The notes beneath the pieces were generated by a model. The model was given only the letters and a program-made list of their open reading frames with translations, ran no database searches and was not told the origin of the DNA. The translations under genes and the position numbers were made by a program. 23,539 nt of DNA from an uncultured Collinsella sp. (GTDB lineage: Bacteria > Actinomycetota > Coriobacteriia > Coriobacteriales > Coriobacteriaceae), in assembly GCA_900553415.1 (NCBI GenBank), contig USDH01000007.1:1-23539 (forward strand). Direction: 5' to 3'. Positions 6,911 to 13,681 of this stretch are shown piece after piece; position 1 is the first letter of the stretch, and every line of letters starts with the position of its first letter.

Positions 6911-7793
6911 GCAGACCAGCTCCCTTCAGGGCATCGGTAAGTGCAGAGCGCGTGTCGTTGGCCATGGGGCACAGCGGCATGCGGTAGTTTGCCTCGATCA
7001 TACCCATCTGAGCGAGCGCCTCTTTGACGGGGATGGGGTTGACCTCACTAAAGAGTGCATTGATGAGCGGCTGGCCGGCAATCTGGATATCGCGGGCGCG
7101 CTCCACGTCACCGTCCAGATAAGCGCGGCACATGTCATGCACGAGCTGCGGCTGAACGTCTGCCCACACACTGATGGTGCCCGAGGCACCCAGGCTCATG
7201 AGCGGCACGGTGAGTGCATCCTCGCCCGAGTACATGCGGAAGTCATCGGACAGCAGGTGGGCGATCTTGGCCGCGTAGGCGACGTTGCCCGAGGCCTCCT
7301 TAATACCCATGATGTTGGGGTGCGCGGCCAGGCGCTCTACGTTGCGCTCGCTGATACCGCAGCCGCAGCGGCTGGGGATGTTGTACAGGATGCAGGGGAT
7401 GTCCACGGCATCGGCGACGGTCTTAAAGTGCTGATAGATACCCTCTTCATTGGACTTGTTGTAGTAGGGGGTGATGAGCAGCAGACCGTCGGCGCCCAGG
7501 CCCTGATAGGTGAGCGACTTGGTGAGCATGGTCTGCGTGGAGTTGGAGCCCGAGCCGGCGATGACGGGGACGCGTCCTGCAACATGCTTGACCACGGCGG
7601 CGACGACGGAGTTGTCCTCGTCATCGGTCATCGTGGCACTCTCACCGGTGGTGCCCAGGGTGAGGATGGCATCGGTGCCATTTTGCAAGTGGAAATCGAT
7701 AAGGCGCTCGAGCGCGTCAAAGTCGACGCTGCCGTCCTTTTTAAACGGCGTGACGAGGGCGACGATCGAGCCCTCGAGGTTGCGGATATCCAT
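6903..7793 (-). CDS. dapA: Dihydrodipicolinate synthase from an internal start in the lysA-dapA frame
   Basis: ATG 7791-7793 is preceded on the minus strand by GGCGAAGGAGAAGAAC, a strong SD at the usual distance. Translation from it gives a 296-residue protein of standard DapA length beginning MDIRNLEGSIVALVTPF, exactly where DapA homologues begin. DapA condenses pyruvate and aspartate semialdehyde, the first committed step of lysine and diaminopimelate synthesis; it is usually a tetramer. The frame is continuous with lysA upstream, so this product may exist beside, or instead of, the fused chain. Which form predominates cannot be told from sequence. Confidence 0.7.
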   Translation of the reverse strand: MDIRNLEGSIVALVTPFKKDGSVDFDALERLIDFHLQNGTDAILTLGTTGESATMTDDEDNSVVAAVVKHVAGRVPVIAGSGSNSTQTMLTKSLTYQGLGADGLLLITPYYNKSNEEGIYQHFKTVADAVDIPCILYNIPSRCGCGISERNVERLAAHPNIMGIKEASGNVAYAAKIAHLLSDDFRMYSGEDALTVPLMSLGASGTISVWADVQPQLVHDMCRAYLDGDVERARDIQIAGQPLINALFSEVNPIPVKEALAQMGMIEANYRMPLCPMANDTRSALTDALKGAGLLD

Positions 7794-9212
7794 GTTCTTC
7801 TCCTTCGCCTCCGCGATCTGGATGCGTTTGTTCCATTGAGCTGCGACTGCCAGGCGCTCGTCTTGGGCGCGACGGCGGGCACTTTCGGCGCGCGACTTGG
7901 CCAGCAGCTCGCGGCCGCACGGCAGCACGTCGAGCGTGGCAAAGTAATCGCCCGGGCGCTCGGCGCGGCGGATGAGGTCGGCCGAGCCATCGGGGCGCAG
8001 TAGGACCTCGGCGGAGCGCAGACGTCCGTTGTAGTTGTAGCCCATGGAGTAGCCATGTGCGCCGGTATCGTGGATCACAAGCAGGTCGCCTATGTCGATA
8101 TGCGGCAGCTCACGATCGATGGCGAACTTGTCATTGTTCTCGCACAGATTACCCGTGATGTCGTACGTGTTCGTGACGGGGGCTGCGGTTTTATCGGGAC
8201 CGTCCGGCTGACCCATCACCGTGATGTGGTGGTAAGCGCCATACATGGCGGGACGAATGAGGTCGACGGCACTGGCGTCCACGCCGATATAGTCCTTGTA
8301 GATTTGCTTCTCGTGGATGGCCTTGGTGACCAGGCACCCATAGGGGCCCATCATAAAGCGGCCCATCTCGGTACAGATCGCCACATCGCCCATGCCGGCG
8401 GGAACCAGAATCTCGTCGTAGGCCGTGTGCACCCCTTCACCGATGGCGTGGATGTCGTTGGCCTGCTGCTCGGGCAGATAGGGGATACCAACGCCGCCGG
8501 ACAGATTGATGAAGGCGACGTGTGCGCCGGTCTCGCGCTCCAGGCGCACGGCAAGCTCAAAGAGGATGCGCGCGAGCTTGGGGTAGTAGTCGTTGGTGAC
8601 GGTGTTGCTGGCAAGGAATGCGTGGATGCCAAAGCGCTCGGCGCCCTTGGCCTTGAGCGTGCGGAAGGCTTCGAAGAGCTGCTCGGTGGTCATGCCATAT
8701 TTGGAGTCGCCCGGGTTGTCCATGATGCCGTTGGAGAGCTGGAACAGGCCGCCCGGATTAAAGCGGCAGCTGACCGTCTTGGGGATTGGCCCCGCAACGT
8801 GCTCAAAGAACTCGATGTGGCTGATGTCGTCAAAGTTGACGATGGCACCCAGCTTGTCGGCGAGCTCAAAGTCAGCCGCCGGCGTGTCGTTGGACGAGAA
8901 CATGATGTCGTGGCCGGTGATGCCCAGTGAGCGGGCGATCATGAGCTCGGTATAGCTCGAGCAATCGCAGCCGCAGCCGTATTCGTTGAGAATGGAGATG
9001 AGTGCCGGGTTGGGGTTGGCCTTGACGGCAAAGTATTCCTTAAAGCCCGGGTTCCATGCAAAGGCGTCGCGCACTTCTTGCATGTTGCGGCGGATGCCCG
9101 CCTCGTCGTATAGATGAAACGGCGTGGGGAACTGCTCAACGATATGCTCGAGCGTTTCCTTGTCCACAAACGGCTTCTTTGCCACATATGCCTCGTTGGG
9201 AGTCAATGACAT
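6903..9212 (-). CDS. lysA-dapA: Diaminopimelate decarboxylase fused in frame to dihydrodipicolinate synthase (LysA-DapA)
   Basis: A single 769-residue frame joins two lysine-pathway enzymes. Residues 1 to about 435 are a PLP fold type III decarboxylase: YFAVKANPNP holds the Schiff-base lysine, INLSGGVGIPYLPEQ the glycine loop, TEMGRFMMGPYG the phosphate site (usually EPGR) and NLCENNDKF the catalytic Cys. LysA makes L-lysine from meso-diaminopimelate. GIHAFLASNT replaces the usual H-x-GSQ loop, marking a divergent subfamily. A charged linker (about 436-473) leads to DapA from Met474, with TLGTTGESAT, LLITPYYNK, YNIPSR and GIKEASGN (Schiff-base lysine). DapA condenses pyruvate with aspartate semialdehyde. 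The linker DNA contains AAGGAGAAGAAC just before Met474, so a separate DapA is likely also made. The operon starts at a lysine riboswitch. Confidence 0.88.
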   Translation of the reverse strand: MSLTPNEAYVAKKPFVDKETLEHIVEQFPTPFHLYDEAGIRRNMQEVRDAFAWNPGFKEYFAVKANPNPALISILNEYGCGCDCSSYTELMIARSLGITGHDIMFSSNDTPAADFELADKLGAIVNFDDISHIEFFEHVAGPIPKTVSCRFNPGGLFQLSNGIMDNPGDSKYGMTTEQLFEAFRTLKAKGAERFGIHAFLASNTVTNDYYPKLARILFELAVRLERETGAHVAFINLSGGVGIPYLPEQQANDIHAIGEGVHTAYDEILVPAGMGDVAICTEMGRFMMGPYGCLVTKAIHEKQIYKDYIGVDASAVDLIRPAMYGAYHHITVMGQPDGPDKTAAPVTNTYDITGNLCENNDKFAIDRELPHIDIGDLLVIHDTGAHGYSMGYNYNGRLRSAEVLLRPDGSADLIRRAERPGDYFATLDVLPCGRELLAKSRAESARRRAQDERLAVAAQWNKRIQIAEAKEKNMDIRNLEGSIVALVTPFKKDGSVDFDALERLIDFHLQNGTDAILTLGTTGESATMTDDEDNSVVAAVVKHVAGRVPVIAGSGSNSTQTMLTKSLTYQGLGADGLLLITPYYNKSNEEGIYQHFKTVADAVDIPCILYNIPSRCGCGISERNVERLAAHPNIMGIKEASGNVAYAAKIAHLLSDDFRMYSGEDALTVPLMSLGASGTISVWADVQPQLVHDMCRAYLDGDVERARDIQIAGQPLINALFSEVNPIPVKEALAQMGMIEANYRMPLCPMANDTRSALTDALKGAGLLD

Positions 9213-9222
9213 GTCCCGTAAA

Positions 9223-9282
9223 CCTCGCTATCCAGACGGCGCTACCTGCGCATCGAATCCGCATAGCGTGGACCCAATGTCC
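9223..9282 (-). promoter_or_regulatory. Probable expression platform of the lysine riboswitch
   Basis: GGATAGCG sits next to the GAGG ribosome site (plus 9223-9233). It is complementary over eight bases to the 3' strand of aptamer P1 (plus 9283-9290) and over six to CGCTAT (plus 9263-9268). These are mutually exclusive pairings that could link P1 formation to access of the ribosome site. The direction of the switch was not resolved. Confidence 0.5.
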
Positions 9283-9441
9283 GGATAGCGCTCCCGCATT
9301 GCTGCAGACAGTCCTGTGGGTGTTTCCCACAGGCCCACCAGGTTGTTCGTGCCCGAAAAGCCCAGTTCGGCGGGTTTCGCCTCCCCACGGGGTCAAAGCC
9401 TGCCGGCTCGCCCGCGGTTCTTCGTGCCCGCGCCTCTATCA
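9283..9441 (-). ncRNA. Lysine riboswitch (L-box) upstream of lysA-dapA-dapB-dapH
   Basis: Read on the minus strand, this stretch has the lysine aptamer core in order: GATAGAGGCGCG (P1 and the first conserved loop), GGGGAGGCGAAACCCGCCGAA split across P2/P3 strands, CTGGTGGGCC with TGTGGGAAACACCCACAGG (P4), and ACTGTC. GATAG (9436-9440) pairs with CTATC at the 3' end (P1), and CTGC/GCGG can form P5. The genes downstream (lysA, dapA, dapB, dapH) are the classic targets, which bind free lysine and shut off when it is abundant. No intrinsic terminator with a U-run lies between the aptamer and the start codon, so control is probably at translation or through Rho. Confidence 0.9.
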
Positions 9442-9590
9442 AGTGGTAACGACCCTACCACGTTGCACTTTACCAAACAAGAGTATTCGTATATAACGTT
9501 TAAAAAATGCAGGGATATGCTGGAAACATGTGTGCCACAATCCTGTATCACAATAAGTTGCAACAGATATGCCTCACGAAGGGATCCTCT

Positions 9591-10778
9591 ATGACCGAGC
9601 TCCAAGAACTCCGTCGCTATCGCCGCGATCTCCATCGCATTCCGGAGCTCGATTTCGATCTTCCGCAAACCATTGCCTATATCGAGGGCGTGTTGGCACC
9701 GCTCGCTTGCGAGGTGACCCATCCGTGCCCCAGCTGCGTCTGCGCTTTCTTCGACGCCGGCGTTGGTGCCGCGCATGCCACGGCGATTCGCGCCGATATG
9801 GATGCGCTGCCCATTGCCGAGGCAACAGGGGCAGCGTTCGCCTCGACCCATCCCGGCAAGATGCACGCTTGCGGACATGACGGACACATGGCCATGGCGC
9901 TTGCCGCCGCGACGTATGTCGACCGTACGATTCGCGAACAGCCGGGCGCCATTAGGCGCAACGTTCTCTTTGTGTTCCAGCCGGCCGAGGAAACGACCGG
10001 TGGTGCTAAGACGGTGTGTGAGAGCGGTGTGTTCGAGCGCTATGGCGCCGACCGCATCTTTGGCTTTCACGTGTGGCCCGACCTGACTGCCGGCACGCTG
10101 GCGAGCTGTCCCGGCCCCTTGCTGGCGCGTTCGAGCGAGACGCATATCCATATTCACGGTACGAGTATCCATATCGCTAAGACCTATGGTGTGCCGGTTG
10201 GGGAGTCGCACGATGCCGCGTTGGCGGCAGCAAAGTTTTTGGTTGCCGAGCGCGAGCTGATGGACGAGCTGGGCACCGACGAGCCCTGTATCGGTAAGTT
10301 TGGTCTGCTGCAGGCCGGTACGGTTTGTAACGCGGTAGCGGGGGAGGCCCATGTGGCCGGAAGCCTGCGTGTGTTTACGGACGACATGTTCGACCGGGCG
10401 CGCGAAGGCGTGCGTCGTGTGCTGGACGATGCCTGTGCCGCAACGGGCTGCACGTACGATCTCGACTTTGCCGAGGGCTATCCGCCGGTCGACAACGACC
10501 CCGAGTTGTTTGCTCGAATCGCGCCTGCTCTGCCCGACTTACAGCTCGTGGACGAGCCGCTGCTGATTGCCGAGGACTTTGCCTTCTATCAGCGCCATCT
10601 GCCGGGCGTGTTTTTCCTGCTGGGCACGGGCGCGCCTGCCGGCCAAGATAACCCGAGCGATTCGGATGGCTGTCCCGCCTATGCCACGAGCGCTCTGCAT
10701 ACCGATAGCATGCTCTTTGACGAGGAAATCCTACTCAAAGGCCTCGATGTCTACAAACGATTGGTTGTGATGGAGTGA
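9591..10778 (+). CDS. M20D-family amidohydrolase, probable N-acetyldiaminopimelate deacetylase
   Basis: This 395-residue zinc or manganese peptidase-family enzyme begins with LRRYRRDLHRIPELDFDLPQT, the M20D signature. Metal and catalytic residues are visible in RADMDALPI (68-76), MHACGHDGHMAMAL (91-104; the Cys-Gly-His-Asp core) and QPAEETTGG (130-138; catalytic Glu), with a further His at FGFHVWPD. Relatives cleave N-acyl groups from amino acids. Because it is divergent from the riboswitch-controlled dapH operon, the best-supported role is removal of acetate from N-acetyl-LL-diaminopimelate. Other acyl-amino-acid substrates cannot be excluded. ATG 9591 follows GAAGGGA at six bases; an open extension to 9507 has no ribosome site. 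The next gene starts two bases after its stop codon. Confidence 0.85.
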   Translation: MTELQELRRYRRDLHRIPELDFDLPQTIAYIEGVLAPLACEVTHPCPSCVCAFFDAGVGAAHATAIRADMDALPIAEATGAAFASTHPGKMHACGHDGHMAMALAAATYVDRTIREQPGAIRRNVLFVFQPAEETTGGAKTVCESGVFERYGADRIFGFHVWPDLTAGTLASCPGPLLARSSETHIHIHGTSIHIAKTYGVPVGESHDAALAAAKFLVAERELMDELGTDEPCIGKFGLLQAGTVCNAVAGEAHVAGSLRVFTDDMFDRAREGVRRVLDDACAATGCTYDLDFAEGYPPVDNDPELFARIAPALPDLQLVDEPLLIAEDFAFYQRHLPGVFFLLGTGAPAGQDNPSDSDGCPAYATSALHTDSMLFDEEILLKGLDVYKRLVVME

Positions 10779-10780
10779 CG

Positions 10781-11104
10781 ATGAGGCGACGCCGACAGTC
10801 TACCGTATATAGTCCGGGTGGATGCGGGTGCGGTTTGCTACTGCTTCCGGTCATCGCTGTAAGCATTGGCGTGATGTTTGTGCTTGCTGGGCTGGCTGCG
10901 GCGGCATTCGTGCTGTTTATCACTGCCATCGGCGTGACGATTTGGCTCTGTCGCAATCGCGAGCAACGCCGTGCCGACGGTAAAACCAATGTCGGCTGGG
11001 TCGTCTTTCTGATCATTGCGTACCTGCTGAGTGTCAGCTACCTTGTTTTCTTTGTCCTGTTGATGATCAGTGCTTTTACCGGGGAATCCGTCACGGTGGG
11101 TTGA
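10781..11104 (+). CDS. Small three-span membrane protein, unknown function
   Basis: The 107-residue product starts with a basic MRRRRQ segment followed by CGCG and two close hydrophobic stretches (about residues 18-36 and 38-58, possibly a helical hairpin). A basic loop (CRNREQRRADGK) follows, then a third span (about 72-97). No family was recognised. ATG 10781 has GGAG five bases upstream, inside the end of the deacetylase gene, and lies only two bases beyond that gene's TGA. The two are therefore very likely cotranscribed and translationally coupled. A GTG at 10775 is an alternative start. A role in membrane insertion or transport is possible but unsupported. Confidence 0.7.
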   Translation: MRRRRQSTVYSPGGCGCGLLLLPVIAVSIGVMFVLAGLAAAAFVLFITAIGVTIWLCRNREQRRADGKTNVGWVVFLIIAYLLSVSYLVFFVLLMISAFTGESVTVG

Positions 11105-11210
11105 TCACTGCTGGCAGACGGTCGCGCAAAGTGCGTTTGCTCGGCGTTTGGATAACTGCATTGGCCGTTTACCGCAACCTTAGCTCTCAGCTAATGAATT
11201 CAAGTTCAAT

Positions 11211-11260
11211 CCTTCCTACGATGTGCTGTGTGCCGGCACGGTAGCCGGATCGTAGGAAGG
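11211..11260 (+). promoter_or_regulatory. Hairpin enclosing the ribosome-binding site of the FxLYD gene
   Basis: CCTTCCTACGAT (11211-11222) and ATCGTAGGAAGG (11249-11260) form a perfect 12-bp stem around 26 bases. The loop contains the palindrome GTGCCGGCAC. The right arm includes AGGAAGG, the only good SD for ATG 11268, so the SD would be fully paired in the folded mRNA. No T-run follows, so it is not a terminator. It could be an RNA thermometer, a ligand- or protein-controlled switch, or a DNA operator. Confidence 0.65.
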
Positions 11261-11267
11261 ATGAATA

Positions 11268-11711
11268 ATGGCAAAAGAGGGAAAGAAGCCGATCGGCAAG
11301 ATTGTCCTAGGCATCATCGTGGTGCTGGTTATTGTCGGTGCCGTGGGCTCTATGGGCGGCAACTCAACCGATTCGTCTGCGAGCGATTCGGCAAAACCTG
11401 CCGAGACGACACAGCAGGCTGAGGAGCAAAAAGAACCGCAAGAACCGTATACCATTGCTGACGAGGCTGAAGACACTTCCAATCAGTTTACCTATAAGAT
11501 CACGGGCACGCTGACCAATAACACGGACAAGGAAAAGAGCTACATTCAGATTGAATATGTTCTGTATGATGCCGATGGCAACCAGGTTGGAACGGCTCTT
11601 GCAAACACCAATCATCTGAAGGCGGGCGGCTCCTGGAAGTTCGAGGCGCTGGGTACGGTGTCTCCCGACCAGGTTGCTAGCTGGGAGCGTTCGGACGTAA
11701 GCGGTTTCTAG
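11268..11711 (+). CDS. Membrane-anchored FxLYD-domain protein
   Basis: This 147-residue protein has a basic start (MAKEGKKPIGK), one hydrophobic segment (about 10-30, IVLGIIVVLVIVGAVGSMGG) and then a Ser/Asp/Glu-rich low-complexity linker to about residue 60. The C-terminal domain reads FTYKITGTLTNNTDKEKSY followed by IQIEYVLYDADGNQVGTAL; the EYVLYD string matches the FxLYD domain, a small extracellular beta-sandwich common in Gram-positive bacteria. It is probably anchored in the membrane with the domain outside. Function is unknown. ATG 11268 uses AGGAAGG, which is buried in a 12-bp hairpin, so its translation is probably controlled. It is followed 32 bases later by an HTH gene. Confidence 0.75.
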   Translation: MAKEGKKPIGKIVLGIIVVLVIVGAVGSMGGNSTDSSASDSAKPAETTQQAEEQKEPQEPYTIADEAEDTSNQFTYKITGTLTNNTDKEKSYIQIEYVLYDADGNQVGTALANTNHLKAGGSWKFEALGTVSPDQVASWERSDVSGF

Positions 11712-11743
11712 CATGTTGCATGCACTGGGGGAGGTGAAGTCGT

Positions 11744-12166
11744 ATGCCCGATAAAAAGCTGACCGAGGAGTTGCTCAATGAGCTTCTCGATGCGCCGAAC
11801 ATCGATGGCTATATCAGGGAGCACGACTTTGCCGCCCCGTCGCTTTCGGACTACCTGAAGCAGCTACTGCAGGAAAAGGGCTTGGAGCGCTCGCGCGTGG
11901 TTCGTATGGCCGATCTCAATGAGACCTTTGGCTATCAGATCTTTACCGGTGCGCGTCATCCGAGTCGCAATAAGGTGCTGCAGATTGCCTTTGCGATGGC
12001 GCTGACGCTCAAAGAGGCCAACCGTGCGCTGACGGCTGCCGGGGTAAGCGTCCTTAACTGCAAGGACCGCCGCGATGCGATTATCATCTTTTGCATCGAT
12101 CGCGGGTGCAGCCTCCAAAAGGTCAACGAGGAGCTGTATCGCTTTGGCGAGGAGACGGTGAGTTAG
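11744..12166 (+). CDS. HTH (XRE-like) DNA-binding protein paired with a kinase
   Basis: The 140-residue cytoplasmic protein has a Cro/C1-like helical region at about 33-95 (SLSDYLKQLLQEKGLERSRV, then MADLNETFGYQIFTGARHPS and RNKVLQIAFAMAL). It resembles HTH proteins that sit next to Ser/Thr kinase genes in Coriobacteriia and Clostridia. The remaining C-terminus (about 100-140) is an unassigned helical tail. No membrane segment is present. ATG 11744 follows GGGGGAGGTGA. The kinase gene starts 98 bases downstream in the same direction, so the HTH protein may be its substrate or its regulator. That relationship is inferred from proximity only. Confidence 0.75.
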   Translation: MPDKKLTEELLNELLDAPNIDGYIREHDFAAPSLSDYLKQLLQEKGLERSRVVRMADLNETFGYQIFTGARHPSRNKVLQIAFAMALTLKEANRALTAAGVSVLNCKDRRDAIIIFCIDRGCSLQKVNEELYRFGEETVS

Positions 12167-12216
12167 CGGCTGATATCTGAGCCGGCGGAGCTGTCGAACA
12201 ACGATGCAAACGAACG

Positions 12217-12246
12217 GGGCGCGGATGCCATGGGGTGTCTGCGCCC
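12217..12246 (+). other. GC-rich hairpin between the HTH gene and the kinase gene
   Basis: GGGCGC and GCGCCC, extended by GA/TC across one mismatch, can form a stem around a ten-base loop. It ends five bases before the TATGAT box of the kinase gene and has no T-run. A comparable hairpin precedes TATGAT at 16508. Confidence 0.45.
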
Positions 12247-12251
12247 TGCGC

Positions 12252-12257
12252 TATGAT
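12252..12257 (+). promoter_or_regulatory. Probable -10 box of the kinase gene
   Basis: TATGAT, preceded by GC, lies eight bases before ATG 12265. Transcription would begin at or next to that ATG, suggesting a leaderless mRNA. No clear -35 box is visible. Confidence 0.45.
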
Positions 12258-12264
12258 GGAGGCT

Positions 12265-13644
12265 ATGGATACTCAGACCCCAACATATTCCGATGACGAG
12301 CTGACCGCAGCGCTTGCCGAGCACCTGGCGTCGCTCGATCGCGACGACAGCTATCGCGTGGAGCGAGTGCTTAAGCGCTCGTCCGTTGAAACAACCGAGC
12401 TCGTGTACTTTGAAGGAACCGGCGGTGGTTCGCTCGGCCCCTTTGTCCGTAAACGCATCGATGCTTCGGCTCAAATCGGCGGGGCATACGAGCGTCTGTT
12501 TGCCGCTCAACGGGCGGGCAGGCGTTTTGAGCACCTGCCCAGAATCGTCGATTGTCGTCGTGTGGGCGACGATCTCAACGTGGTTATGGAATACATCGAA
12601 GGGGAGACGCTCGGGGCGCTGGTGGACCGTCTGGGAGCCACCCCCGATTATGCGCACGAAATGTATCCTGCCCTTTGCGACGCCGTGGGCGAGCTCCACG
12701 CCGGTTTTGCAATGGCGGGGGAGACGTCGGCGTCGGTGATCCATCGCGACCTCAAACCGTCGAATATCATCGTGACGGGTGCGAGCCATACGCTCGATGA
12801 GGGCCTGACGTTTTCATCGCTGGTGATTATCGACTTGGGGATCGCGCGCGTATGGCGCGATGGCGCCGATGCCGACACCGTCAAGTTTGGCACGCGACCC
12901 TATGCCCCGCCCGAGCAGTATGGGTTTGGGCAGACGAGTGTGCGCAGCGACGTCTACGCACTTGGCGCCCTGTTGTTCTTCTGCTTGACGGGAGTCGACC
13001 CTAAACCGGGGCTCGACATGCGCGAGCAATGCGAGGCGCGTGGCATTCCCACTCCACTTGCCGATGCCGTCTGCATGTCGATGGCGCTCGACCCGGCCAA
13101 GCGTTTTGCGAGTGCGGAGGCATTGGGACGGGCTACGCGCGCGGCATACGATCTGAGTCGCCCCGTGCGGCCTCCTGCGCCTGCGCCTGTCCGTACTCCG
13201 GCCTCGGAGACGGTGTTGACGCCCCAAGGGCTCCAGAACCCCGCAGGGCTTCCTAGGCCTGCCGCCTCCGCTGCATACGGTCTGCTCTCTCGCGTTCCGG
13301 AGTCTCTGGGGCGCATTTGGAATACGCTCGTCTGCTTCTCACTGCTTGTGTTCTTTGTCGGAAGTCACTTTGCCGTCTTTCATCCCACCGGAGCAAACCA
13401 AAGCTACCCGACGTGGCTTCTCATAATCGAGTATTTTTTCTTTGTCGATGGCTTTATGGTGCTTATGCATTTTGCGCTGTTCGATAAGCGCCGTCTTCGT
13501 CGGCGATTCGCACTGCTCGACAGCTATCGCGGCAAGAAGCTTGCGAAACTCTGGCTCAAGGCATTGGGTGTGCTGCTCCTATGCATGATCGTCATAGTCG
13601 CGGTTGCCAATGCGACCGGCGTCGTCGATACCTACGCTACCTAA
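12265..13644 (+). CDS. Membrane-anchored Ser/Thr protein kinase
   Basis: This 459-residue protein carries an intracellular Hanks-type kinase domain (about 30-310). FVRKRI holds the ATP-binding Lys63, HRDLKPSN (160-167) the catalytic loop, VIIDLG (187-192) the metal-binding DFG-type loop with Leu for Phe, and FGTRPYAPPEQY (208-219) the activation segment. A Pro-rich linker (RPPAPAPVRTPA, about 315-325) leads to three membrane spans near the C-terminus (about 350-375, 390-415 and 432-455). No PASTA repeats are present, unlike PknB. The start is ambiguous: ATG 12253 and 12256 overlap the TATGAT box, so 12265 is preferred as a leaderless start. It is adjacent to an HTH protein that may be its target. 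Confidence 0.85.
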   Translation: MDTQTPTYSDDELTAALAEHLASLDRDDSYRVERVLKRSSVETTELVYFEGTGGGSLGPFVRKRIDASAQIGGAYERLFAAQRAGRRFEHLPRIVDCRRVGDDLNVVMEYIEGETLGALVDRLGATPDYAHEMYPALCDAVGELHAGFAMAGETSASVIHRDLKPSNIIVTGASHTLDEGLTFSSLVIIDLGIARVWRDGADADTVKFGTRPYAPPEQYGFGQTSVRSDVYALGALLFFCLTGVDPKPGLDMREQCEARGIPTPLADAVCMSMALDPAKRFASAEALGRATRAAYDLSRPVRPPAPAPVRTPASETVLTPQGLQNPAGLPRPAASAAYGLLSRVPESLGRIWNTLVCFSLLVFFVGSHFAVFHPTGANQSYPTWLLIIEYFFFVDGFMVLMHFALFDKRRLRRRFALLDSYRGKKLAKLWLKALGVLLLCMIVIVAVANATGVVDTYAT

Positions 13645-13648
13645 AAGA

Positions 13649-13671
13649 AAAGGGCCCCATTGGGGCCCTTT
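13649..13671 (+). terminator. Bidirectional terminator between converging genes
   Basis: AAAGGGCCCC and GGGGCCCTTT form a perfect 10-bp stem with loop ATT. A-rich and T-rich flanks serve both strands. It lies between the kinase gene (+) and the cell-wall hydrolase gene (-). Confidence 0.9.
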
Positions 13672-13681
13672 GCAGTTGCAC

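Noticed and set aside
5567..8003. Long plus-strand open frames opposite dapH, dapB and lysA-dapA
   Set aside because: Low-complexity Asp/Gly/His-rich translations with no motifs, opposite genes with clear catalytic motifs.
9507..9590. N-terminal extension of the deacetylase
   Set aside because: The frame is open but has no SD, and the family begins at the MTELQELRRYRRDLH segment, which has a good SD at 9591.
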